DNA of 43,441 nt from an uncultured Oscillospiraceae bacterium (lineage in GTDB: Bacteria > Bacillota > Clostridia > Oscillospirales > Ruminococcaceae). The stretch spans positions 1 to 43,441 of the forward strand of contig CAJFOJ010000023.1 in the NCBI GenBank assembly GCA_904396495.1, written 5' to 3'. The notes beneath the pieces were generated by a model. The model was not told where the DNA came from and ran no database searches. It saw only the letters and a program-made list of their open reading frames with translations. This document shows, one piece after another, positions 16,490 through 23,741 of this stretch. How positions within the stretch are numbered: the stretch's first letter is position 1; each line of letters begins with the position of its first letter. The position numbers were made by a program, and so were the translations under genes.

Positions 16490-16798
16490 TTAGGCAGAGG
16501 GAATATCGTCCGGGTTTTCGGCAGCCTTTTGCAGTTCATAATCATAAGCCGATAATACAGCTTCACTCATCCGTTTGCGCAATGTGGCGGATAACGGGTA
16601 ACACATTTCCTTGTATTCGCCATTCACATTACGGCGGCTGGGTAAGCTCATAAACAGGCCATGTTCCCCTTTGACAACACGGACGTTTTTAATGATGAGA
16701 CGTTCGCCGTCCCCATCCTCTAAAATAATGTTGGAAGCGGCTTTTAAGTTGTCAGTACGGCCGGTAAACAGTTTTGAAATTTCAACGGTAATTTTCAT
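16490..16798 (-). CDS. spoVG: SpoVG-family RNA/DNA-binding protein
   Basis: 102 residues. LKAASNIILEDGDGERLIIKN, GLFMSLPSRRN and NGEYKEMCYPLSATLRKRM are SpoVG hallmarks. Cellular SpoVG is a small nucleic-acid-binding regulator; copies inside clostridial elements are frequent and probably regulate element genes. It is somewhat longer at the C-terminus than chromosomal SpoVG. A terminator-like hairpin precedes it (16830-16861). Confidence 0.88.
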   Translation of the reverse strand: MKITVEISKLFTGRTDNLKAASNIILEDGDGERLIIKNVRVVKGEHGLFMSLPSRRNVNGEYKEMCYPLSATLRKRMSEAVLSAYDYELQKAAENPDDIPSA

Positions 16799-16829
16799 CT
16801 GAATTATCTCTTTCTTTGCTTAAATGAAT

Positions 16830-16861
16830 AAGGGCGGTAGCAATAAAAATGCCCCGCCCTT
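16830..16861 (-). terminator. Terminator-like hairpin between the prepilin-like gene and spoVG
   Basis: AAGGGCGG (16830-16837) pairs with CCGCCCTT (16854-16861) across a 16-base loop. The minus-strand sequence after it is ATTCATTT, a modest U tract, so termination may be partial. Confidence 0.55.
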
Positions 16862-16868
16862 CTTTCCC

Positions 16869-17147
16869 TTAACCTTTGTAATTAAACATCTCCTGGATTT
16901 TCTGTGTAATCGTTGGGAGTACGGTACTATCGACGAGCAGATAAAGGCCGCCGAGAATCAACGCTCCCAAAACGATACTGATGAGCACCGTTATGGCTAC
17001 GTCAAGCGTACCCTGTCCTTCACGATTCTGCACTGCACTTTTGGCGCGTGTACAAAAATCGTGAAGGGATAGTGTTTGCGTCCTTCCCCTGACGGCGCAT
17101 ACTGCCCTAATAGCCTTTCCTCTTGCTTTGCGAATGAAATTTTCCAT
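16869..17147 (-). CDS. Prepilin-like membrane protein, DUF6133-like
   Basis: 92 residues: a basic N-terminal half, then REGQGTLDVAITVLISIVLG and further hydrophobic sequence, then a short polar end. If cut after the glycine of EG, the mature start is Q-G-T-L-D with aspartate at +5, the same pattern as the TadE-like protein at 7994-8389. I infer it may be the pilin that is missing from the Tad block; DUF6133 is my tentative family name. The ATG at 17147 has GGAGGAG seven bases upstream; a TTG two codons earlier is too close. It lies between a VirB2-like gene and spoVG. Confidence 0.55.
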   Translation of the reverse strand: MENFIRKARGKAIRAVCAVRGRTQTLSLHDFCTRAKSAVQNREGQGTLDVAITVLISIVLGALILGGLYLLVDSTVLPTITQKIQEMFNYKG

Positions 17148-17179
17148 TGACAAACTCCTCCTTATAAAATTGATTTATT

Positions 17180-17245
17180 CAGAAAAACGGAAATTCCGTT
17201 TTATCTGTAAAAGAAAAAAATGGCTCCCAATTAGGAGTAGTAGCC
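17180..17245 (-). terminator. Double terminator after the VirB2-like gene
   Basis: The stop region of the pilin gene forms CTCC/GGAG with an extended GGCT/AGCC base (17222-17245), followed on the minus strand by ATTTTTTTCTTTT. A second hairpin, AAACGGAA/TTCCGTTT inside a CAGA/TCTG frame (17180-17207), follows and is itself followed by AATAAATC. Together they look like a strong terminator. Confidence 0.65.
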
Positions 17246-17596
17246 GAGAATCAAATTAAGGGTGGCGCTGCCCAGTACCGCACCAATACAGGACACGATT
17301 GCCACCACAATGCGGTTGTTCCACTTCTTTTGGTCCACTTCATCGGCTGCGCTTCGCCGGATACAGAAATAGATAATCAAAAGTCCAGCGACAACTGGCG
17401 CTAGGACCATTAGCCAGTTAGTGACATCGTTAATCAGATTTTTTGTGCCTACGACAATTTCACTGTTTTCTATATTTCCTTCTGCCATGACAGGCGTAGC
17501 TGTCATAATAAAAAAAGCAAGTGTTGATAATCCAACACTTGCTTTTTTCCAGCACCATTTCAGTTTTAAATAGACATCTTTGCGTTTTCCCTTCAT
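17231..17596 (-). CDS. VirB2/TrbC-like conjugation pilin
   Basis: 121 residues from the ATG at 17596, which has GGAGG six bases upstream; a longer open frame overlaps virD4 and is not needed. There is a signal peptide (basic start, hydrophobic core ASVGLSTLAFFIMTATPVMA, cut near AEG at residue 39) and two membrane helices (about 59-79 and 95-117) separated by a charged loop, which is the VirB2 layout. It should form the channel or pilus filament. The signal-peptide codons contain a perfect 16-bp inverted repeat with a U tract (17511-17548). Confidence 0.75.
   Translation of the reverse strand: MKGKRKDVYLKLKWCWKKASVGLSTLAFFIMTATPVMAEGNIENSEIVVGTKNLINDVTNWLMVLAPVVAGLLIIYFCIRRSAADEVDQKKWNNRIVVAIVSCIGAVLGSATLNLILGYYS
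17511..17548 (-). terminator. Perfect hairpin with U tract inside the pilin gene
   Basis: AAAAAAGCAAGTGTTG and CAACACTTGCTTTTTT form a 16-bp stem with a 6-base loop, and the minus strand continues TATTATG. It has all parts of an intrinsic terminator yet lies in codons 17-29 of the VirB2-like gene, where it encodes KKASVGLSTLAFF. Confidence 0.75.
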
Positions 17597-17633
17597 AAAA
17601 TACCTCCATATCTTGAAATTTTCGTTATCCGTG

Positions 17634-19211
17634 TTAATCGTCATCCGCAGGAAAAGGGAACCCGCCGCCTGCACTCTTTTGCTGTACCAAACGGCGCATA
17701 ATATCCTTTTGATAGTAGACCCAAATGTTCCACAACATGATTTCCTGGTTAGTGTCGGTGACAATGGGACGTTTATTTTCCCGTTCCTCCCGGACACGGC
17801 GGTTGTGTTCCTCGTCCCCCAGGCCGAGCATTTTGTTAAAATACCACTTTGACAGGTCTGGGGCGATCATCATTGCCGGTTGATTCCGGCTGGTGACGAT
17901 TTGATAGGGGCGCTTGACCCGTCGGACTTCATCGGTAGTCAGCAGCTTGCGTTCCGACAGGGAAATGCTGTGAGAGGATGAGGGCATGGTGAACTTTGCG
18001 TGATTTGCCGACAACTGATAACTGGAGGTGGTGTAAGAGCCGAGTTTGTCGGAAATTTCCCGCAGCGTTTCCGGGTCGTCGGCCTGCAGGTACACCCAGG
18101 TTTGGCAGTTTGCTTTAATCGTATCGGCAATGTTATCGTCGTATTTTTGCTTAAGCTGGCTGAAACTTTGGATGTACAGGGAATACCGTATCCCGCGTCC
18201 TGCGGCAACGGTCAGTTTGTTGCTCATGTCAGAAATCGGCGTAAAATTGCCAAACTCGTCCAGCAAAAAGTTTGTCCGTTGTTTGAGCCGTCCGCCGCGA
18301 CGGTCTGCCGCTTCGGCTAAAAGCTCATACTGCTGGCTGACAATCAGGCTGGCAATGGGGTAGAAAGTGGTCTTTTCATCCGGCAGGATAATAAAGAGGG
18401 CCTGCTTTTTACTGCCCATGTCTGCGAGGGAAAAGTCGCTTTTATGGGTGATGGCGTAAATGGATTTTGAGGTGAACAGGCGCAGGGTTGTGAGGGCAGA
18501 GGTATAGAAACTTCCCCTTGTCCTCGAAGGGGCTACGTCGGAAATGGAAAGCAGTGCTCTGGCCGGGTGGGAATTGGGCAGTTTTTTTACATATTCGAGA
18601 ATCGGCATTTTGCCTCCAATTGATTTGCACATCTCCGAGATAAACCAGTACACATTCGTCATGTTTTGTAGTTCCGGCCTTTTTTGGTTATCGCAGACCA
18701 CGCAAAGGATTGCGGCGGCAATGATGGAACACTCGCCGTTTGTCCAGATTTTTTCCCCTTTTGCCTCTCCGACCAGATTGGTGGTTAAATCCCAGACCAT
18801 CATTTCCGCCCGGTCGGTATCTCCTTCGTTAACAGCGTCGATAACAGGCTGTAACAGATTATACCGCATACTTTTGGCGGGCGTTTTAAAGTCGAGGCAA
18901 AGCACCTCGTAGCCGAGTTTTTTTAGAAAATCGGCGGTATAGTGATAGAGCTCTGCTTTCGGGTCGGAGACGCAGATACTTTCACCAGCGAGACCGAGGG
19001 TGCATATCGACGGGAGCACAAGGCACCGGGACTTTCCGCTTCGCGTCGCTCCAATGCACAAAAGGTGGGAATCTTCTTCGACATAATAGATTCGTTCGTT
19101 ATCTCCCTCCCGTCTCATACCGATAACAATACCGCCCTTTTTTAAATTAAGGGTGTTTACATTGGATTCCTTTTTAAAGGCTGAATGGTTAAAGTTCCAA
19201 ATCATCCTCAT
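17634..19211 (-). CDS. virD4: VirD4/TraG-like coupling protein, ATPase part
   Basis: 525 residues from the ATG at 19211, which has GAGGGAG upstream; seven more codons are open but lack a ribosome binding site. Walker A is GATRSGKSR (about residue 55) and Walker B is FLLDEFGNF (about residue 315), with YSLYIQSFSQLKQKY after it, all as in VirD4/TraG. The coupling protein brings the relaxase-DNA complex to the secretion channel. The usual N-terminal membrane helices are missing here and are found in a separate gene at 19746-20207. The gene overlaps the end of the unrelated 184-residue gene. Confidence 0.9.
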   Translation of the reverse strand: MRMIWNFNHSAFKKESNVNTLNLKKGGIVIGMRREGDNERIYYVEEDSHLLCIGATRSGKSRCLVLPSICTLGLAGESICVSDPKAELYHYTADFLKKLGYEVLCLDFKTPAKSMRYNLLQPVIDAVNEGDTDRAEMMVWDLTTNLVGEAKGEKIWTNGECSIIAAAILCVVCDNQKRPELQNMTNVYWFISEMCKSIGGKMPILEYVKKLPNSHPARALLSISDVAPSRTRGSFYTSALTTLRLFTSKSIYAITHKSDFSLADMGSKKQALFIILPDEKTTFYPIASLIVSQQYELLAEAADRRGGRLKQRTNFLLDEFGNFTPISDMSNKLTVAAGRGIRYSLYIQSFSQLKQKYDDNIADTIKANCQTWVYLQADDPETLREISDKLGSYTTSSYQLSANHAKFTMPSSSHSISLSERKLLTTDEVRRVKRPYQIVTSRNQPAMMIAPDLSKWYFNKMLGLGDEEHNRRVREERENKRPIVTDTNQEIMLWNIWVYYQKDIMRRLVQQKSAGGGFPFPADDD

Positions 19212-19743
19212 TCGCTCCCTCAGCTTCCTCATCTATTACAGCTTGTATCAAGGCGTCTGTATGATTTTGAAAATCGGAAAAAAAGTCTTTGATTTCTTCC
19301 GGCAGATTGTTTTTATCCAGATGGATATCCCCTATAACCGTCGGAGTATAGGCGTAAGTATACTCTCCACTGTACATTTTCTGCATATATGCTAGTATTT
19401 CTTCATCTTCAATATACCCTTGTATTGCCACCCCATACTTTGTGAGAAAGTGTGTCTCACAATGTTCACCGGACGATTGCAAATCAATTCCGAGCAGTGC
19501 AAGGCAGACCCTTCCCGTCCCCAAACTGCGGATGATACCGGGAAGTATAGCATATTCCAATTCCCCGCGGCATTTAAGGCAGTCGGAACCGTATTCTTTC
19601 ACGGCCGCTTCATGCAGCGTATTTAACACTAATTTTGCATAGCTTTTATCTTCTGTATCATAAGACTGCTGAAGCCTCTCATAGTCGATAAACGGAAGAA
19701 TATTGCGGTTGAGATAATTGATATAGGAGTCGCAGCGATCCAT
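19189..19743 (-). CDS. Unknown acidic protein inserted between the two VirD4 parts
   Basis: 184 residues, acidic, with no membrane segment. It contains a CLKC pair and a middle segment HFLTKYGVAIQGYIEDEE. The C-terminus is GANEDDLEL, one of the clearest examples of the Glu-Leu/Ile tail found on several accessory proteins here. GGAGGATG precedes the ATG. Its position exactly between the N- and C-terminal parts of the coupling protein suggests a link to substrate choice or VirD4 function. I recognise no family. Confidence 0.65.
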   Translation of the reverse strand: MDRCDSYINYLNRNILPFIDYERLQQSYDTEDKSYAKLVLNTLHEAAVKEYGSDCLKCRGELEYAILPGIIRSLGTGRVCLALLGIDLQSSGEHCETHFLTKYGVAIQGYIEDEEILAYMQKMYSGEYTYAYTPTVIGDIHLDKNNLPEEIKDFFSDFQNHTDALIQAVIDEEAEGANEDDLEL

Positions 19744-19745
19744 GT

Positions 19746-20207
19746 CTATTCATCCTCCTTCTGGTGTTTTAGAAAGTCAATATCCTCATATCCGCTGTCA
19801 ATCAGGGATTTTACAAATTTGTCGTGCGGATCGAGGATAAAACTGTGAAACGCCCTGTCTTTTTCAGTATCGGTGAGCCACTGGGCCGAGCCGTGCTGAT
19901 ACTGTCCGACAGCGCGGGGCGTTTGAATATCCGGCGTGATTTCCTCCAAATCAGATTGATAGGGATACAAATTGGTGGTAAAAAACAGGACGGCGAGAAT
20001 CAGAAAAAAACCTTGGATACAGAGAAACAGTAAAAAGTGCTGTTTGTTCGTTACCAGGCTTTTTAGACAATATCCCACCGGCTGGAAGATGAGGCGGGGA
20101 GAAGTATGGGAGAGTAAGCCGTGAAGTGCAGTAGAAAAAAATAGGTTGAGCACACAGCCTCCCAGAAAAATAAGGGCACAGACTAACAATTTCTGTTTGA
20201 TCTTCAT
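19746..20207 (-). CDS. Membrane N-terminal part of VirD4
   Basis: 153 residues with two membrane helices (about 8-30 and 57-80) followed by a cytoplasmic segment containing RAVGQYQHGSAQWLTDTE. A G-x-HGSA-W motif of this kind sits just before the ATPase domain in Gram-positive VirD4/TraG proteins, so I read this gene as the detached N-terminus of the coupling protein at 17634-19211. The ATG overlaps the stop of the upstream gene (ATGA). It lacks a P-loop and cannot act alone as an ATPase. Confidence 0.65.
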   Translation of the reverse strand: MKIKQKLLVCALIFLGGCVLNLFFSTALHGLLSHTSPRLIFQPVGYCLKSLVTNKQHFLLFLCIQGFFLILAVLFFTTNLYPYQSDLEEITPDIQTPRAVGQYQHGSAQWLTDTEKDRAFHSFILDPHDKFVKSLIDSGYEDIDFLKHQKEDE

Positions 20208-20938
20208 AGCTCCGCCTCTAATTCTCCGGCATTTTCCCGTTCAGACAGGATAGATTCCATACTTTGTAGAATTTCTTCGACCCGTTGACTTATAATCGGC
20301 TTGTCGCAGGTCCATGAGAACAGCCGCAATGGGTCAACGACACCATAAAAGTCCGAACGCTCCCACTGAACGTATCTACCGGATAGCAGATTTTCGGCAT
20401 AAACAGCCTGTCCGCGGGCACCAAAGGTACAGCCAAATCCGGTTCTGGCAAGCCAAAGGGAATCATCCGCTGTGATTTTAGACCACTGGCCGTATGCCTC
20501 CGGTTTTAAAACCAGGATTTGATTTTCATAATTCATCTTTTCACTTTCAGGGATACAATCTTCATATGAAAATGCGGTGTCATTCTGCCGTATTTTATAC
20601 CCCGCCTGCACATGCTCATCGGGTACATACAGGCGGGGCATATCCAGTTTTTCGGCAAGTGCAATTTCACTGTACATACCTGTAGATACCGTACTTCCCA
20701 TCACCCATATTTCATCGCAGTGTTTTAGCAGTTCCAGCCCCATTTTCAGCCCTTGTTCCCGCTGTTCCGGCTTTTCATCATCCAGGTATTTTGTAAAGAT
20801 GGTGTGCGGGGCAAGTGGAACAACGCCGCAGGAAGCGGCGTAGGCGCAGTATTCCTCCGCCTTTCTGATATTTTGTTCAATACTTTTCCCGTGAGTATCG
20901 TCTCCGCGTAAAGGAGAGCAGATATATGTCAGTCTCAA
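20204..20938 (-). CDS. DUF4406 (nucleoside deoxyribosyltransferase-like) protein
   Basis: 244 residues. The first 115 form a DUF4406-type domain: YICSPLRGD, VPLAPHTIFTKYLDD, HCDEIWVMG and GMYSEIALAE follow the nucleoside 2-deoxyribosyltransferase fold, in which the last motif carries the catalytic glutamate. The remaining half is different and unrecognised, so the protein is longer than a plain DUF4406 protein. A role in nucleotide metabolism or nucleotide signalling is inferred, not shown. The TTG start follows GAGGTGA. The C-terminus is AGELEAEL, a variant of the Glu-Leu tail. Confidence 0.7.
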   Translation of the reverse strand: MRLTYICSPLRGDDTHGKSIEQNIRKAEEYCAYAASCGVVPLAPHTIFTKYLDDEKPEQREQGLKMGLELLKHCDEIWVMGSTVSTGMYSEIALAEKLDMPRLYVPDEHVQAGYKIRQNDTAFSYEDCIPESEKMNYENQILVLKPEAYGQWSKITADDSLWLARTGFGCTFGARGQAVYAENLLSGRYVQWERSDFYGVVDPLRLFSWTCDKPIISQRVEEILQSMESILSERENAGELEAEL

Positions 20939-20950
20939 ATACTTATCACC

Positions 20951-21316
20951 TCATTCAAGTTCGAGCCCTTCCAGCTCTATGTCTGAAATTGGGGGTTCAA
21001 ATCCAGTGCTGTATTCCGGTTCATTGAGCTGACGCAGCGCTTCCAGCCGGGATATTTCTTTTGAATCAGTTATAAGTTCTTGTTCTAGTAAAGTGTCCGC
21101 AACTAAGGCATTGGATACATCGTCGGTAAAACAGACGGATTCTCCGTCCGTTTCAGCTCCATTTATCACTGATTCGGGCAGGATTTCTTCTGCCAATTCT
21201 TTTGGCAGTTCCAGCCCTCTTTTCCGACTGCCGACGATTTCATAAATTCCTTCTGCAATTTCAATACAGGTAAGAATATTCCCCCATATATCTGGATTGG
21301 GCCGTCCATCTCGCAT
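20951..21316 (-). CDS. Unknown acidic small protein (121 aa)
   Basis: The protein is acidic, has no membrane segment, and its second half looks disordered. The tail is DIELEGLELE, which repeats the ELE/LEL theme of neighbouring proteins. The ATG has AAAGGAGGAACGAC upstream, an excellent ribosome binding site. A terminator hairpin lies upstream (21351-21383), so it begins a new segment after the Fic gene. I recognise no family. Confidence 0.55.
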   Translation of the reverse strand: MRDGRPNPDIWGNILTCIEIAEGIYEIVGSRKRGLELPKELAEEILPESVINGAETDGESVCFTDDVSNALVADTLLEQELITDSKEISRLEALRQLNEPEYSTGFEPPISDIELEGLELE

Positions 21317-21342
21317 TGTCGTTCCTCCTTTTGCTTTTTTGG

Positions 21343-21383
21343 GATAAAGAAAGAGCCTGTGGAGTTTTTCCTCACAGGCTCTT
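21343..21383 (-). terminator. Intrinsic terminator after the Fic gene
   Basis: AAGAGCCTGTG (21351-21361) and CACAGGCTCTT (21373-21383) form a perfect 11-bp stem with an 11-base loop. The minus strand continues TCTTTATCCC, a moderate U tract. Confidence 0.75.
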
Positions 21384-21449
21384 GATATATCGAATATTTT
21401 ATTGGGATAATTTTGTCACGCTGTTTACAGACTTCCGGTTTATAAAGCA

Positions 21450-22439
21450 TTACTTTTTAAGAAGCTCGTATGCCCAATGCCCGCCTCTATGGCAACGGAT
21501 AAGTCGGCCTTCTTTTACCAGCGAGGTGAGAATCCGGTTAGCTGTAGCTGACGACACATCACATAATTTCTGAACATTGGCATTCGTAATATAGTCGTGC
21601 TTTTGTAAATATACCTGAATCTTATTCCAGCGAAGCTGTGCCTTATTTGTAACTTCATCGCTCATTTCATCTCTCACATTAACGGCTTCTATGAGGGATG
21701 CTTTGATAGCTGACAGCATAAATTCTATGAATACCGTTGATTCTCCGGCCTCATTTGCAGCATTGATAGCCGCATAATAATCCTGCTGATTGGCATGAAT
21801 GATAGACTCTATGGGAAGCCAGGCAAACCCAGGAACCCATTTTGACAGCAGCAGCGTATGCCACAAGCGTCCGATTCGCCCGTTTCCATCTGCAAAGGGA
21901 TGAATCAATTCTAGCTCATAGTGAAACACACAACTGCGAATGAGCATATGCAGGTCGCTGTTTTGGGTCCAGTCCAGTAATTGGCTTACCAAATCGGGCA
22001 CATATTGCGGGAGCGTTCCAAAATGGAGAACGTGGCCTTCCTGATCCACTACTCCCACTGGATGGGAACGAAACACACCGGCTTCTTCCACTAAGTCGTG
22101 CACCATAATACCGTGCGCCATAAGCAAGTCATCAATAGAATACGGGTCCAAGTCCTCTAAACGCTCATAAATTTCATATGCGTTTTTTACTTCTGCAATA
22201 TCTTTCGGCGGCGCTAAGACGTGCTTGCCGTTTAAAACGGCTGTTACCTGTTCCAAACTTAGCGTATTCTGTTCAATTGCAAGGGAACCATGTATGGTAC
22301 GAATACGGTTAAGACGGCGTAACTGGGGACTGCTGGTAAGATGATCGGTCAGTGACAGTTTACCTACCAGTTCAGAGATTTCTGCCACATAATCAATAAT
22401 TGTATTCGTAATTTGAAATGGAGGCTGTTTGTTTTTCAT
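21450..22439 (-). CDS. Fic-domain protein with winged-helix C-terminus
   Basis: 329 residues from the ATG at 22439 (TGAGG upstream). The Fic motif is complete: HPFADGNGRIGR at about residues 178-189, so AMP transfer from ATP to a protein hydroxyl is expected. SLAIEQN at residues 52-58 matches the inhibitory helix of class II Fic proteins (usually S-x-A-I-E-G-N) and should keep the enzyme restrained. The last 65 residues look like a winged helix (NANVQKLCDVSSATANRILT) and may bind DNA for autoregulation. It has its own promoter and terminator, so it is an independent unit rather than part of the transfer operon. Confidence 0.9.
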   Translation of the reverse strand: MKNKQPPFQITNTIIDYVAEISELVGKLSLTDHLTSSPQLRRLNRIRTIHGSLAIEQNTLSLEQVTAVLNGKHVLAPPKDIAEVKNAYEIYERLEDLDPYSIDDLLMAHGIMVHDLVEEAGVFRSHPVGVVDQEGHVLHFGTLPQYVPDLVSQLLDWTQNSDLHMLIRSCVFHYELELIHPFADGNGRIGRLWHTLLLSKWVPGFAWLPIESIIHANQQDYYAAINAANEAGESTVFIEFMLSAIKASLIEAVNVRDEMSDEVTNKAQLRWNKIQVYLQKHDYITNANVQKLCDVSSATANRILTSLVKEGRLIRCHRGGHWAYELLKK

Positions 22440-22473
22440 AGGATACCTCATTTAGAATGGATTGTACGCCTTT

Positions 22474-22502
22474 AGTATACCATAGTGATTATGTTTCAGC
22501 AA
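22474..22502 (-). promoter_or_regulatory. Promoter of the Fic gene
   Basis: TTGCTG (22497-22502) and TATACT (22474-22479) are separated by 17 bases, and TGG directly before the -10 makes it an extended -10 element. The predicted start of transcription is about 25-30 bases upstream of the ATG. Confidence 0.7.
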
Positions 22503-22553
22503 TACATCGCTCATTCATCTATCAAAATATCATGTTCGGATTTTTATATAACA

Positions 22554-23303
22554 TCATCCTGGCCAATCGAAAATGTCATTGTAGAATAGACGGATTTTTG
22601 TCCGATAATCTCCTATTTCTATATCGTTTTCCCGCATAAACTCCGATTCAAAATCGAAATCATAATCCTGTTTTCTTAGTTCAGGTATAATGTCCTCAAT
22701 TTTATCTATGATTTGTCCCACTGCCATCAGGTCGTCATTGGAGACGTTGTTATCCAATACGTTCATTTTCACAAGGCCAGCATGAAGGATTCGCAGCTCC
22801 GATTCAGAGAAAAGCGTCCTTTCATCTATCAGTCCTGAACGGATGGCAAAATCCTGTGCGGCGGGTTCGCGGGAGTAAAAGATGCGCCGATTCTCCGTTT
22901 CTCCTGCGGGATTAGTCATATATGTGTTAAATACATATCCAAACAGGTGATGTTCCCGCGCCGCCAAGGTAAAATGCTGGTATTCCGATAGCTTATACCA
23001 TCCGTTTGACATTTTTTCAGTTTGGTCGGTATAAGGGCATTCTGTACAGATGCCCATTTTCAAGGCGGTTGCTTGCGCGATGTCTTGAATCTGGTTCATT
23101 AGCTTAGAAAATTCTTTTTCCTTCATCAATAGCTGCGTCTGTGAACACGGAGCGATGGTATCCGCTTTGCTGAAATAGGCGATAAGCTTTCCCTTACGAT
23201 AGATGTCTGCAATATAGTCCGTCGATTCGCTCCGATGAGGGTGGAATCCACGCCGTGCAAGTTGATCGAAATATAGCCGGTAAAAGTCTATTTTACTCCT
23301 CAT
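22554..23303 (-). CDS. Unknown protein (249 aa)
   Basis: A soluble-looking protein with a basic N-terminal helix, several charged helices and an ICTECPYTD segment whose CxxC could bind metal. The C-terminal third is acidic. GGAGG precedes the ATG at good spacing. It lies between the relaxase block and the Fic gene and could be a leading-region or relaxosome-associated protein, but no motif proves this. I recognise no family. Confidence 0.6.
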   Translation of the reverse strand: MRSKIDFYRLYFDQLARRGFHPHRSESTDYIADIYRKGKLIAYFSKADTIAPCSQTQLLMKEKEFSKLMNQIQDIAQATALKMGICTECPYTDQTEKMSNGWYKLSEYQHFTLAAREHHLFGYVFNTYMTNPAGETENRRIFYSREPAAQDFAIRSGLIDERTLFSESELRILHAGLVKMNVLDNNVSNDDLMAVGQIIDKIEDIIPELRKQDYDFDFESEFMRENDIEIGDYRTKIRLFYNDIFDWPG

Positions 23304-23346
23304 TTAATACCTCCTTGCCAATCATTGTTGTCAATATCCAACCTCC

Positions 23347-23664
23347 TCAACGAAATCTTTTTCGCCGTTTGACGGCTTCTAGGATTTTAATAAACTCCAA
23401 TATCTTCTGTGCAGCCTCCTGTTCGGCATAGGAGAGCCTTACATTTTTCTCTCTTTCCAAGTCGTACCGAAAGCAGGAGCCGTCCGGCCGGTTTGGAAAC
23501 ATGCAGGATGGAATATTACTTTTTAGAGTATATGGGCATCCATGACAGGGGTGATGTTTTGGAAATTGGTAGGGGATATGCGCATCGTAATGGATGCCGA
23601 AACTCTTTTGTGGGATGTAGATGGCGATACCGCCCTTTTTATATGAGCTTACTGTAACATTCAA
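23347..23664 (-). CDS. Cysteine-rich small protein (105 aa), possible zinc binder
   Basis: Four cysteines and nearby histidines form HHPCHGCPY, then SCMF and SCFRYD, a CxxC-x(n)-C-x(n)-C pattern that suits a zinc finger. The C-terminus is strongly basic (VKRRKRFR), which suits nucleic-acid binding. The TTG start is behind AAAGGAACG. It follows the relaxase gene after a palindromic terminator. The function is unknown; a small DNA-binding accessory is my guess. Confidence 0.55.
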   Translation of the reverse strand: MNVTVSSYKKGGIAIYIPQKSFGIHYDAHIPYQFPKHHPCHGCPYTLKSNIPSCMFPNRPDGSCFRYDLEREKNVRLSYAEQEAAQKILEFIKILEAVKRRKRFR

Positions 23665-23711
23665 TTTTATCGTTCCTTTCTGTACAGGCGGCAGCCCTCA
23701 ATTCAATTAAC

Positions 23712-23741
23712 AAGGGATGGAAATTTAAATTTCCATCCCTT
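23712..23741 (-). terminator. 30-bp perfect palindrome over the relaxase stop codon
   Basis: AAGGGATGGAAATTT is followed immediately by its exact reverse complement. The TAA of the relaxase gene spans the centre and the left arm codes for the last residues KGMEI. It is a strong hairpin in RNA, but the following minus sequence GTTAATTG is only weakly U-rich. Confidence 0.7.

Noticed and set aside
17597-17797. N-terminal extension of the VirB2-like ORF
   Set aside because: It runs through the 3' end of virD4; the ATG at 17596 with GGAGG gives a normal signal peptide.
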